Assembly: GCF_000715075.1 (NCBI RefSeq)
Contig: NC_134102.1
Span: 106,590,001-106,654,000, forward strand
From: Nicotiana tabacum
Lineage: Eukaryota > Streptophyta > Magnoliopsida > Solanales > Solanaceae
Length of the DNA: 64,000 nt
Reading direction: 5' to 3'
Below, one piece after another: positions 25,938-36,908 of the stretch; the first letter of the stretch is position 1, and every line of letters begins with the position of its first letter. The notes below the pieces were generated by a model that worked only from the letters and a program-made list of their open reading frames with translations, did not search any database and had not been told where the DNA came from. The position numbers were made by a program, and so were the translations under genes.

Positions 25938-25955
25938 CCGTGGTGGGCGCCAAAC
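25938..25955 (-). other. Primer-binding site region of the Tat element
   Basis: On the minus strand the bases directly after the 5' LTR read TTTGGCGCCCACCACGGG. TGGCGCC starts are usual at this position in Tat/Athila elements. The exact tRNA is not identified. Confidence 0.6.
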
Positions 25956-26541
25956 TGTTTACCGGTAAAACAATGCAATTGAATTTTATAGCGTGATTTA
26001 TAGACAAGCGAACTGATTTGATCCAAAAGCAATAAATAAATAAGAACAAAAATTATATTAACGAATGAAATTAAAGATAACAAGCCTGACTAAGGGCTTA
26101 GCCCTTCTGATGACAAGAGCAAAATATTTCAAGTATTTGAGTTCCGTGTAATCAGAGAATAGATTACAACTTTTTGAGTGCAGAATATTTCATGTCCTAC
26201 AATGGTCGTTAATCCTGCTATTTATAGCTCTACTTAGTGAGACAAGATCCTAAAATCAAGCTCCTCTTGAATTAGAATAAAAACATCATTGATGGGTGCA
26301 TAACGGCTGGCTTTGAATGCAAATATTTTCTGTAACGACTGCTCATTAAATGCTATCCGATGTCAGACCTTTAAATTTCTATTATAAGCTGTGCTTCCTT
26401 CAGGATCCATCCGGTACCGGTTACATACTCCGCACCCAGTACCAGTTATTTGCTGACTCGCATTTTGCCTGTTTTTGATTTCATGTGTCACCTCACCATT
26501 CGACCACTTGTTATAAACCAATTTCACCCTATACATGGACA
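25956..26541 (-). repeat. 5' LTR of the Tat element
   Basis: 586 bp on the plus strand from TGTTTACCGG to CATGGACA. It is the partner of 1572-2416 and lies directly upstream (in element orientation) of the primer-binding site and gag. Confidence 0.78.
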
Positions 26542-26841
26542 ATAATTATATTTTTCTTAAAACAGATTCTGCTGTTCAGAAATCAAAGCAACATAAGTTC
26601 GATAAAGCAAACAATGCAAAGTTAAGTTTTCACAAAATTGTGTAATTGACACGATTTTCCTCTGAAAACTTGTTCTCCAAAAGAACAGTGTTTACATCAA
26701 AAAGCCAAAAGAAGATGTCCAAAATTATTTTTCAAAACTTTCTTTTCCCAAAAAGAAGAAGAAAAGAACAGTGTTTACATCAAAAAGAAAAAGGAAGAAA
26801 ACAAAGAAGAAAATGAAATTTGACCAAGTGTAAACTCAATT
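26542..26841. other. AT-rich intergenic DNA
   Basis: No gene is seen. A segment of 'acagtgtttacatcaaaaag' is repeated at about 26685 and 26768, a small direct duplication with purine-rich spacers. Confidence 0.5.
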
Positions 26842-27645
26842 AGTGTTTTAAAAGGCTTTATTGGGACTCGTCTCGAGGCTCATCTCGGGGAGGCGCACTA
26901 TTAAAATGCTTTGAAACTCACGTGTGTAGCTTAGTTTTATGAGATTTGCGCTCCAAGCGCTCGACTGTGCACCGAAAACACGCTTAACGCTCTTCGCTTG
27001 GGTTCGTCTAATAGTTCTACCAAATATCATGCATCAAATTCCCTAATTAGTATTTTTGACACTCAGATTTCTTTAACAAATGAATGATTAAAGTTTTATT
27101 CATTTGTAGATATATAAAGATTGAGAATAGCTCAAAATAATGAGTCATCGTATTGCATATTTACTAATTGAGAACATCGGAAAGTGAATATTATTTGAGT
27201 AGCTAAAATTTATATCTTCACATACTGTAGGTATTCATATTTTAGTTCTATGTCTCTCAAAATTATTAAACTTTTATTATTTTGCTATTAAAGCAATTTT
27301 AATATATATTTACTCATAAGGAGTAATATTTTAATTTACATTATTGATGGAGTTTATTGATTATTAATGTTTAGAGAGGTAAACCGTGTAATTTGTAATA
27401 GTTTTAAAATATTGTGATATTTTAATCGTTTGAAATATAAGACGTTATGGTTGATTTTTATCTTACAGTAACTTTAAGGTTTTAATGTACTTTATATATT
27501 TTTTGTAGTTATTTTGCTATTTTATTAATTTATAAATTAAAAAATTTAAAGATTCATAGAGCTTAGCTTACGCCTTATATTTCGGGGCTTATATCTCGCT
27601 CCGTATTAAGTAAAATGCCCCGTTTCACCCCTCCGTCTTGTCAAA
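26842..27645. mobile_element. Candidate MITE with degenerate ends
   Basis: It starts with 'agtgttttaaaaggc' and ends with 'cttgtcaaacactta', an imperfect inverted pair. Both edges carry GC-rich blocks around an AT-rich centre. The left block is rich in 'ctcgaggctcatctcggggaggcg' fragments and the right has 'cggggcttatatctcgc'. This resembles a common Solanaceae repeat, but no clear target duplication was found. Confidence 0.4.
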
Positions 27646-27654
27646 CACTTAACT

Positions 27655-29004
27655 CCGTTTAGTAATGAAACTTTTGACAAAGAAAAGAAGGGAAAGAAAA
27701 GTGTGTTTTGTGGCAGGTAGCTTAGCTTGCATGCATATCTACATCTTCACATGCGTGCTTCCTCGAGCAAAATTGCGCCAAAATTTGCGGCGCACCAAAC
27801 GGCTTGTGCCTCCAGCAACTCCTCCCGGGAAATTTTTTTACTTACACTTAATTTTACATCAAATCGGGTATCGTTTATGTATATTTCTAATATTGCATAA
27901 AAATTAATTAATATTTATTCTTACTACTAAATTATTTAGTTTCTATAAATTGTTATAATTTAGTGTAAATATTTAATGCGCGTAAAATTGTTTCCAAATG
28001 TTTGGCTCGCATTAGATACTTGAGAAGTGTATGTAGAAATTCGTTCTTTATAAAATAACATGTGATTGTCAAACGTTCTTGACCTTACCACCTCGCACTC
28101 TTCCCACTCTTACCGCAGGCGAAGACAAAAAGAAAATGGATGAAAGGAGACATTAAATGCTGAAGAAGTGTCTGTAGAAATTCGTTCTTTATAAGATAAC
28201 ATGCATGTTGATTGTCAAACATTCTTGACCGAGATGGATTTAGATGAATGAGAACGAGTTGCAAAAGGAGAAAAAAGCTAAAGTAGTAGAGAATATGCCG
28301 GAAGCAACTAGTAAATGTTTGCGGTTGGTCGTCTACATTGATACCTCTTGCTTATTTGGTACGAGGGATAAGGGATAACTAATTCCGAAATTTAATTTAA
28401 GATGAATTTACTCCACATTTGATTGGGATAAGATGTGGTATAACTAATCCTGAATTAGTTTATCGCAGGATTGTAGTGTTATTTAACAATCTCGAGATAA
28501 CTAATCCTGAAATAACTTGTTTCCCAACTAACTGATCCCTCCTTTTCGCGAGTTCTGCATGAATGCAAGACGCTTTGTGCACCGGGCTCCTCTTTTTAAA
28601 AAAATAATAGAAAAAGCATTAAATTGTTTTTGGTATATTTCTTTTTTATTTAGCTCCTGGCCGTCCTGAAGGCATTGTATACAAAAGTATATTGGAATTT
28701 CTAGTAGGTGTTCCACTGAAAATATGAACGAAGTGATTGTGTTATAAGTTACTTAAAAAAGACCTAGAAATTCTTACCCACATGAAGTACCGTTCAAAAG
28801 ACTGATTCGTGAACTCCAATGACTCAAAAATATTTGCAAAATTATTTTTCAAAATTTTGAGCCAAAGGTTATATAGTAATTTCATTTAGGATATTCTAAT
28901 TTACTATTGAAATTGAGTAAATAACGAATAGCAGCTCAAACTAAACGTAATCAATTTTAAAATGTTTCATTTCTAAACTATTTTTGGACCCAAAAGAAGG
29001 GAGA
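27655..29004. other. Intergenic DNA with a local duplication and a MITE-like block
   Basis: No convincing gene. About 75 bases at 28008-28083 recur at 28150-28231, with 'tgtagaaattcgttctttat' in both copies. 28345-28530 repeats 'gataactaatcctgaa'-type motifs in both orientations and begins near 'atttggtacgagggataag', which resembles the ends of the MITEs at 30357 and 31191. Confidence 0.5.
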
Positions 29005-29510
29005 AATTCAAAAATACCAGATTTACAAGTGATGATTGAATAATAGCCACGGTTTTCAAAGTAATCGAATTTTAGCCATTTTTTATGTAAAAGATAAATC
29101 TGAACAAAAACACTATTCAAAATCCGGAAAATATTCTAGCATAATATGCTGGAGTTAGAATTTTTTACATGTGAACTTCCAATGTAACATGCTTGAATTT
29201 CATAATGTGCTGGAGTTCCAACATAATATGCTGGAAGTCCATACACGGGTGCTCCAATCTCCAGTATATTATGCTGGAACTTTCCGTGTGCTGGAGTTCC
29301 AACATAATATGCTGGAAGTTCATACGCAGATGCTCAAATCTCCAGTATATTATGCTGGAACTTTCTGTGTGCTGGAGTTCCAACATAATATGCTCGAAGT
29401 TTATACAAATGTGCTTCAATCTCCAGTATATTATGCTGGAACTTTCCGTATTGCAACAAAATAGTGGCTATGTTTCAATGACTTTGTAAACGCTAGCTAT
29501 TTTTCAATTA
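29005..29510. mobile_element. MITE carrying an 81-bp minisatellite
   Basis: The left end 'aattcaaaaataccag' and the complement of the right end 'ctagctatttttcaatt' form imperfect inverted repeats. The internal stretch with 'caaagtaatcgaattttagcc' and 'aacaaaaacactattcaaaa' looks like a common Nicotiana repeat. Most of the interior is the tandem array at 29207-29449. It is non-coding. Confidence 0.6.
29207..29449. repeat. Three tandem 81-bp units
   Basis: Units start at 29207, 29288 and 29369 with GTGCTGGAGTTCC. Each unit contains 'ccaacataatatgctgga' and the nearly complementary 'tccagtatattatgctgga', so each can fold on itself. Because 81 is a multiple of three, several frames on both strands stay open across the array. 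Those frames are by-products and not genes. Confidence 0.9.
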
Positions 29511-30356
29511 CCAGTCCGAAAACTGACTAGCCCGTATTATATTGACCCAAAAGAATGGCTGATTTTGGCCCAGAGTTTCCCAACTGGACTAGATTAGGCG
29601 TTCACTCTTGCTCTGTGTGAGGTTGGACTGGGCCTTAGGCTTAGTTTGTCACCTTAAATAATAGCTGCACGGACCACTAATAAGAAAAGAATCTAACTTA
29701 TACACTAACAATATAAACAATTTGTAAAAATAATACGAATTTATCATTTTTCAGTTCTTTGATTGAAAAATATCTAGGGAGTAAAGTAATTGAAAAATAA
29801 CTACTTTTTAATGGGAAAATAAAATTTAAACAAAAGTACTCTTAGTTAAAATACAAAGAAACCCTTCACGTCAAACTTTTACAAGTGAAAGTCTAACACA
29901 ATGTATTGGAGTTCAAAACTCTCTATATGTGAACTCCTCGAAATGTTATAAGTTCGCCGGGGAGAGGTGATTTTGGAGGGGAGACCTTTAAGGTGGATTA
30001 AGTGTCAAAGGACGAGACTGGATCAGAAGAAAAGATGAAGGAGAAGACAGAAAAGTTGTGCAAAAAATCTCAGTATATTGTACTGAATTTTAACTTATAA
30101 TAAGCACATTGTTATTTTAAACTCATAAGAGTAGAAATTTCACTTGTAAAAATTAGATATTCATCAATATTTTGCAAAAAATTAAAGAGATTAATTTACA
30201 AATTATTTGAAAAAATAAGATATAGTTGAAACCACACAAAGAGAACACATACACACATCAAGAATACTAAACGTTAAGAACTCGATAAGTTGAATGAAGA
30301 AAAAAATAAAATGGATAAATAAAAGTGAATTGAGGGGGTGGTAGGTAAGAGATAAG
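29511..30356. other. AT-rich intergenic DNA
   Basis: Nothing coding and no RNA gene is seen. Confidence 0.5.
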
Positions 30357-30686
30357 TAAGGGGTCGTTTGGTATGAGTTATAAGAAGATATAGTGTTGGT
30401 ATAAAAATTTAATATTACCTTAATACTTTGTTTTGTTAGCAAACCAGGTACTATAAGTTATCCCCGGATTAAAATTAGTACCGGGATAACTTATACCTTA
30501 TAGAGGGTGGGATAATTAGTGCCGGAATAACTTATACATTTTTCTTAGAAATTATGCAATTGTCATTTTTAATACAACATATCAAACAGTGGATAAAAAA
30601 TAATATCAGTATATCTAATATCAGCATAATTAATTTCAACATAACTTATCCCGGCTTAAGCCGTATTAAAACCAAACTACCCCTTA
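30357..30686. mobile_element. Tourist-like MITE
   Basis: About 330 bp. The left end 'aaggggtcgtttggta' and the complement of the right end 'accaaactacccctta' match over about 16 bases with one or two differences. TAA or TTA at the junctions is compatible with a PIF/Harbinger-type 3-bp target site. The interior has several copies of 'cgggataacttat' in both orientations. It is non-coding. Confidence 0.65.
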
Positions 30687-31190
30687 GTGCTATAATATTA
30701 ATCGAGATTGTGAGCACGAGAATATGTGCACTTGTCAATTATAAGAATTCTCACACAACTTAACAACTTATCATATAATTGTGGTTCACCTATTATAAAA
30801 TTTTCTAGGTTGGTCAGTCACAACAAGTTAAAATAAAGACTAATCATTTCAGCATGGCTGCTTTACAGATGTCATGGCACTAATCACGTAATTAAATTAA
30901 TAGAGGCTGCGCTTAGTAGGACAATGAACAAAATATTTTTTTTTTATTAATAAACTAATGAAAGAATCACCTTTATCACAAGCATTAGTACAGTACTAGT
31001 CAAACTATTATTTGGAGCATCTGCCCTTAGATTCTGAACAAGGACTCTGAATTGCAGACGCTGTTGTAAGAAATATTAGAATATATACATCAAAGGCCCA
31101 GTGTTTTCTTGATCTTTTTTTTTCCTTTTTTCTTTTCCTCTTTCTTAAATATTTCTTGGGTTCTCTTTCTTTTCAAATGTACATGAATGA
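30687..31190. other. Intergenic DNA between MITEs
   Basis: No gene is seen. A pyrimidine-rich run lies at about 31108-31145. Confidence 0.5.
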
Positions 31191-31505
31191 GTCGCTTGGT
31201 TTAAAGACAAGTTATACTGCACTTAGTTATGTTGTGATTAATTATACTGTGATTACGTATGTCTGGTTTTGTTATCCTGATTTTATTTTTTATTGATTGT
31301 TTGATATGTTTGTATTAATCCGGAGATTGTCAATTTTACTATTTTATCCTAGAATTACTATTCTACCATCTGACAAGTATAAGTTATCTCGATACTATTT
31401 TTTATCTTGAATACCATGATTAGTAACCAAACAAAGGATAAGACGGTACTAAATTTTTTTCTCTGTATTATTTTTGAAAATCCATCATACCAAATAACCC
31501 CTTTA
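31191..31505. mobile_element. Degenerate MITE related to the one at 30357
   Basis: The left end 'gtcgcttggttta' and the complement of the right end 'taccaaataaccccttt' are alike and match the ends of the neighbouring MITE. The interior again has 'aagttat' and 'ggataa' motifs. Edges are approximate. Confidence 0.45.
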
Positions 31506-31835
31506 AAGTGTGATATCACTTTGTTTATAGCTCCTCCGTGGTAATATACCTCTTGATTTTTAAACTAAATTTAAGGGCATATCAACACAAGTAATTGAAA
31601 ATTATTTTGTTCCTTCTTTATTTCGAATTAAATGTCTTGACTTGAGAAGAAAAAGCTCATTTGTTTGTGGATACTAAACGTGTAGAAGTTTTTTAGAAAG
31701 TAAATACTTCATTCGGCATAATCTAGTAAACAATGACAATTCAATTTGGAATAAAAAGAGTATTTGACTGGTTAAGAGAATGTGTAGATGACGCTAAGTG
31801 AAGATAGCACTAAAGTTTTTTGGTGAAAATAAGCT

Positions 31836-32010
31836 GCTTCTTCTTTTTCACCCGATGTCCGGTACCCGACTATATCCGGATTCGTATCGTGTAGGATACC
31901 ATTCGGGGGAAGTGCTCCTACCAAGAATTTTTCCATATACAGGGCTCGAACCCGAGACCTCTGGTTAAGGAAAGATCAGTCTCATCCACTGCACCACATC
32001 CTTTGGTGGT
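31836..32010 (-). mobile_element. tRNA-derived SINE with exact 10-bp target duplication
   Basis: On the minus strand the element starts with a pol III A-box-like stretch (GTGGTGCAGTGGATGAGAC), and a B box follows (GGGTTCGAGCCC). The flanks carry the same ten bases, aaaataagct, at 31826-31835 and 32011-32020. The tail is purine-rich (GAAAAAGAAGAAGC). Size, promoter boxes and duplication fit a Solanaceae SINE. It is not a tRNA gene because it lacks a cloverleaf. Confidence 0.85.
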
Positions 32011-32020
32011 AAAATAAGCT

Positions 32021-33187
32021 TTTTTTTAAGCATAAAGTAAGTCCCCCATCTTCTTGTTTATATAAATTGAAAAATACTGAATAAGGTAAGGGAAGTTTTA
32101 AATTTTAGGAAAACGGAAATGGAGCAATCACAGGTTATATATTGATTTTAAAAAAAATATATTTACAGAGCAGGTAAAGTAACCATATCGAAAATAATAA
32201 TAAACGTGTAACTTTATTCGAACCGTGATATATTTGAAAATTTTCATTTAAAAAGGTGTATATAATTTAACAAATTAAAAAGGAAAAAAATGAATGTTCA
32301 GTACTTCAGTTCTTTTATAGGTCAAGCTATCTATCACTCTTCAATAGTCAATTACATCAAATTTAACTAAAATCTTAAATATTTTTATAATTTAAACATT
32401 CTTCTTTTTGTATTTGAAAATTATTATTTTTAGAATATACTCAAGTCTAATTTCACTATCATACTCAAGTCTAATTTCACTATCAAAAGTGAAAGTGACA
32501 AATAATTTTAAATGAACAAAGCTTAAATTGGAAGCTAGTTATTGATGATTTCTTATCGAAATCTCCCAAACGTATAGAGTATTCATAAACCTAAACTCTC
32601 ACTAACCAGAATATAAGTTTAAAAAGTTGCTTACTACAAAAGAAAAGGTAAACGTGAGTGTAAGTGTTTGCGAAGAAAAAGAAATAAGAGAGAAACATAT
32701 TAATCAGAATTTTCAAAAAATAATCATAATCATAAACATTCTCTTAAGTTTTCTTTTACCAATACTTTTGTACGGCTTTTTTGTAAATTCTATAAACAAA
32801 TTATATTTTCTAGTGAATTTCTTCAAAGAAAGATAAAATTCTTATTACACAAGATATATACCACACTATTAGTGAATGCAACACCTATAAAAATCTTACA
32901 TACGAGAGTTTATCGAAAATAGTCTCTCCATCTCCGTAGGAATAAAGTTTGTGTATGCATTATCGTCATCATACCTCACTTGTAAAATTATACTGAATTT
33001 ATTATTGTTATTGTACGCGCTCAATAAATATAATTTAGTTAAAAATCTCGAGTTTAAATTTTAAAAATAATAAAAATCCTAAAACTAAATTAATAATAGC
33101 CCAAAGCCATATCAACACAGAGTTAGAAACAACAAAGAATACGAGCAATAAAAACCCTAAAAGAAGGAACAAAAGGAAAAATGGGTG
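32021..33187. other. AT-rich DNA upstream of the BT1-type gene
   Basis: No gene is seen. A 24-bp unit is present twice in tandem at about 32437-32484 (core 'actcaagtctaatttcacta'). The stretch nearest the gene probably holds its promoter. Confidence 0.5.
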
Positions 33188-33203
33188 ATATATATATATA
33201 AGA
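33188..33203 (+). promoter_or_regulatory. Possible TATA box of the BT1-type gene
   Basis: A TATATATATATAAG run lies about 400 bases before the start codon. This would give a leader of roughly 370 bases. Pyrimidine-rich DNA with 'ttcctcctttcg' follows. It is based on motif and position only. Confidence 0.35.
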
Positions 33204-33604
33204 GATTTCACAAATCTTTTCCTCCTTTCGTTTTCTGGGGTTGGAAGGGGGAAGAACAGAGTCACACCTGTGATACTCATTTTTCGTCCTCCATAAAAAA
33301 ACCCCACTCCTTTGCATATATCGCCTACAAGATTCTCTAAAGATATTATCAAATCCTCTTCTTCTCCAAAGCATTAATTTTTAAAAAACCCCTTTCTTGT
33401 TCTAATTATTCCCTTCTAGAAAATCGAATCTTTAGTCATTAATCTCACAACCCCCACTTGTCAAGAATGGATAAAAATCGATTTTTTCCCTTATTTGACA
33501 CTCCCAAATTTGTCTGCTGACATGAAATCTCAGGATTTATTCTGAATTTTTTTCATTAAAAAGGAAAAAAAGCGATTCTTTTTTTTGTGGGGAGATTTAG
33601 AGTG

Positions 33605-36600
33605 ATGGGTAGAAGGGAAATGCAAGTATTGGAGTCTAAAAGAGATGGGAATTTGTGTAATTCTCAGTTGGGGTTTCAATGGAGTCTCCAAGATTCAAAC
33701 TTTGTTCCTGTTGGTGGGTTGTTTGCATCAGTTGGTCAAATGGGAAGTATGGGTTTTGGTGTTTCATCACCTAATAATTCCAATTCCCGGGACGAAAATG
33801 GTGGATTTAAGTTACCTTATTTTGATTTGTATATGAAGTATTTGTCATTCCCTGAGATTTTAGGCAATGGAGATGAGGAAGAGGGGGTTGTGAAGAAGAA
33901 GAAGAAGAAAGGTGGGCTTAAGATTAAGTTTAAAGTGTCAAATCCTTCATTAAGGAGGTTAATTAGTGGCGCAATTGCCGGGGCGATATCTAGGACAGCT
34001 GTAGCTCCATTGGAGACAATAAGAACACATTTGATGGTTGGAAGTAGTGGACACTCTTCTACTGAGGTGTTCAATAATATTATGAATACTGAAGGATGGA
34101 CTGGGTTGTTTAGGGGTAACTTGGTTAATGTGATTCGAGTTGCGCCTAGTAAAGCTGTAGAGGTAATGTTAAGTCTTCCCCTCTTTTTTTTATTTATTTG
34201 ATACTCATTCGTAAACTTGAGTTTGAGGTTATTTTTTATGCTACTAATGTTTGTCATTGATATAAATGATCTCATATGAAGTTTGGTATTTGTTATTTAA
34301 TGGATTTGCTACGTAGCTTATGATCAATCCTTTGAATCCTCAGTAAGTTCGAAAATTTGCTTTGATTTCAACCTCAATACTGCTGTGACATGAGTTGTCA
34401 TCATTCAGACAATGACTGTTCGTTTTAATTGAAAGAAATTGAAGTAGATATATGATCCTTGTTTCTCTATTAATGTTAGGTTGAGGGAGAGAAGTTCCCC
34501 TTTTACGCCTCACCAATATTTCTTGATGTTAATATTTTGTCTTTGCTATTGCTTTTATTTATGGCTGTGGCTGCATTTGGCTATGTGATGACTTATTTGG
34601 CCTCCTCCTTTCTCTATGTATATTGGAGATAACTTGCTTCGTGACCACATCCTTCTCGTTTTGAGAGATTAGCATTATAGGATTAATCACGGGATGCTAC
34701 TTTCTTTTTTCTTTTTTCTTTTAATCTTTTGTTACTATTGGTCCCTTGGTCAGTGGATCAGGAACATAAGGAACAAGATAGGATTTCTGACATTTTTCTT
34801 TGGTAACGAACTCTCTGGAAGCTAAGCAAGCATTATCTGTCTCATTGTTTTCTCGACCTGATTGATTGATTAGCTTTGCATGTAAGTAATTACTTCTTCT
34901 AAGAAACTACTAGCAATGCTTCTTTCAGAGAATTATATGCATTATGACTTCAGGAACCCTCAATTTGTGCCTTTGAAATTACTTGTTTAGCCTCTTTTTT
35001 TTCTTGTATATTAGAGTTAACCTGCTATATTGGATTACTGGTTCTAAATTGTGCAACATGGTTAATGAGGATTTCATATAGCCGACCCCAACTAGCTTGG
35101 GATTGAGGCATAGTAATGTTAGTAGTTCAGTTGTTGTTGTTGGAGTAAATGTGCTTGTTAAATGGAAAGCCTTTTTCATTTGAAGGAGTGGTTTGGGATA
35201 AATAGAGCGGGTAGTCTTTTTTTTTTCTTATATTTTTGGTGCTACTGACCCTTTGGGCAGTAGATCATGAGTCTAGGGAACACTATAGGATTAGGTGACA
35301 CTTTTCTTTGGTAGTGAATTGCTGAAAGTTAAAGCATATGTTATGTGTTCAATTGTTTTTCTATTCTAACTGATTTGCTATGCCAGTAAGTCTTTGTCTA
35401 GCGACCAGTAACAAGTCAAAAAAATAGTTTAATATTCTTACTGCTCCTCTGATGTAGTGTTCTACTTTTCTCCTGTGGAATTTTCTTATTGGTGTATGAT
35501 CTGTATGCATCAGAATACTTGATTTTACTTCAGGGCAACTATATTTCCTTCCTTAGGAGGAAATGGAAATGAGGGAGATGTGAGAATTATTTTTGTTTAA
35601 CTTGTCCTTTAACAGTTTCTCATTACTTCCAATCTTCACATGAAGGTAATTACAGCTTCTCATCTCTTTACCCACCGTAGCGATTTCAGTGTATAGGTGA
35701 CTGTTGGATAGATTTAGGTAACACCTGCAAGTATTTCCGTCTCTGCTTTCTTGTCTAACTGGTTTGACGCTCCCTTACCCCCTCGTCTTACTTCGTCTTC
35801 TTCTCACCCTAGTTAAATGGTAAAGATGGAATTTTGATCATAAAAATCCATATGTCGCTGGTTTCTTGGAGAAGTTAGCATTACTTAATTACTGAAGTTG
35901 ACAAGTTGAATGGTTGCAACTTTCATTGGTTTGATTTAGGGCGGTGGAGGATCAGCTCCAAGAAGCTTGAATGGTTTCTAGTGAGCTTTTGCCTAACATA
36001 TCTGTACTTTATGATGGATAAAGCTTGAGCAACATAGTAATTCTACTATGCGTGAACATTGACGGCTTTTCATGTCAATACCTAACCTTTGAGTCATACC
36101 TTTCAGCACGAACAATGGTTTTCATGCAATGTTTCTTATCGTTGGCTGATATCTTATTGTATTTCTTTCCTACTGCAGCTTTTTGCGTATGATACTGTTA
36201 ACAAGAACTTGTCACCTAAACCCGGAGAGCAACCCAAAATTCCAATTCCTGCTTCATTAGTTGCAGGAGCCTGTGCCGGAGTCAGCTCTACTTTACTGAC
36301 ATATCCTCTCGAGCTAGTCAAGACTCGATTGACGATTCAGGTAAAAATGAAAGTTGCTGATGATAGCTTGAAGATATTCCTCTGGAACTTTATATGAAAA
36401 TAGTACTTGATTTATTGACCTTCGTTATCTGCAGAGAGAAGTTTACGATGGTTTACTTGATGCATTCGTAAAAATATTGAAAGAGGGTGGGCCTGGTGAG
36501 CTCTATAGAGGTCTCACTCCTAGTCTTATTGGAGTCATTCCCTATGCCGCCACAAACTACTTTGCGTATGATACATTGCGGAAAGCTTACAGAAAGATTT

Positions 36601-36908
36601 TCAAAGAAGAAAAGATCGGAAACATAGAGACACTTCTGATTGGATCAGCAGCAGGTGCTATATCTAGCAGTGCAACGTTTCCCTTAGAGGTGGCTCGTAA
36701 GCATATGCAGGTGGGCGCTGTTAGTGGAAGAGTAGTTTACAAGAATGTAATTCATGCTCTTGCCAGTATACTTGAAAAGGAGGGGATTCAGGGGTTGTAT
36801 AAAGGCCTTGGTCCGAGCTGCATGAAGTTAGTTCCTGCAGCAGGAATATCTTTCATGTGTTATGAAGCATGCAAGAGGATATTGATAGAGGCAGAGAATG
36901 AAGAGTAA
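33605..36908 (+). CDS. BT1: BT1-type adenine-nucleotide carrier (SLC25 family)
   Basis: Three exons: 33605-34162, 36179-36340 and 36435-36908, with GT-AG introns in phase 0 and a 397-residue product. The ATG at 33605 is the first in frame. There are three mitochondrial-carrier repeats, each with its signature: PLETIR at 135-140, PLELVK at 229-234, PLEVAR at 323-328. Each repeat also has the later G-rich segment (LFRGN, LYRGL, LYKGL). The long N-terminal extension, with six lysines at about 97-102, matches Brittle1-type carriers. In Arabidopsis and potato these move AMP, ADP and ATP across plastid envelopes, and the Arabidopsis protein is also found in mitochondria. The length agrees with about 390 residues for the family. 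No break is seen. The exact compartment cannot be read from the sequence. It is convergent with CesA1. Confidence 0.93.
34163..36178 (+). other. Intron 1 of the BT1-type gene
   Basis: 2.0 kb, from GTAATG to CTGCAG, T-rich as usual for plant introns. It contains the tail of an RTE LINE at 35066-35142. Several phrases such as 'gtgctactgaccctttgggcag' (part) occur twice in altered form (near 34735 and 35240), suggesting an old internal duplication. Confidence 0.85.
35066..35142 (+). mobile_element. 3'-end fragment of an RTE-type LINE
   Basis: 'gccgaccccaactagcttgg' followed by 'gattgaggc' and a decayed GTTGTTGTTG run is the usual 3' end of Solanaceae RTE LINEs. The fuller LINE at 46600-54060 also ends in a GTTGTT run. 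Only the tail was inserted, a strong 5' truncation. Confidence 0.65.

Larger units (their letters stand above)
1572..26541 (-). mobile_element. Degenerate Tat-lineage Ty3/gypsy retrotransposon, with nested insertions
   Basis: Two related LTRs (1572 to about 2416, and 25956-26541) bracket minus-strand gag, protease, RT, RNase H and integrase pieces in the normal gypsy order, with integrase last. Two RNase H-like segments and an extra ORF on the opposite strand between pol and the 3' LTR point to the Tat lineage (Ogre/Retand group); that assignment is from knowledge of the family. Removing the LARD (3070-13176), the solo LTR (20556-24330) and a MITE leaves about 10.8 kb. Every coding domain carries stops or frameshifts, so the copy is dead. 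No matching target-site duplication is visible (agaaa before 1572, ataat after 26541). Confidence 0.82.

Noticed and set aside
29207..29449. Regular repeats that might suggest a CRISPR-like array
   Set aside because: The units are contiguous 81-bp minisatellite copies without unique spacers, and the genome is a plant.
29165..29489. Three overlapping frames of 84-98 codons on both strands with repeated protein units
   Set aside because: They arise because an 81-bp tandem repeat is free of stops in several frames. They have no start context or family resemblance.
31920..32005. tRNA gene on the minus strand
   Set aside because: A and B boxes are present, but no cloverleaf can be drawn and the flanks carry a 10-bp duplication. 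It is a SINE.
33817..34275. 152-codon minus-strand frame
   Set aside because: It is antisense to exon 1 of the BT1-type gene and has no features of its own.
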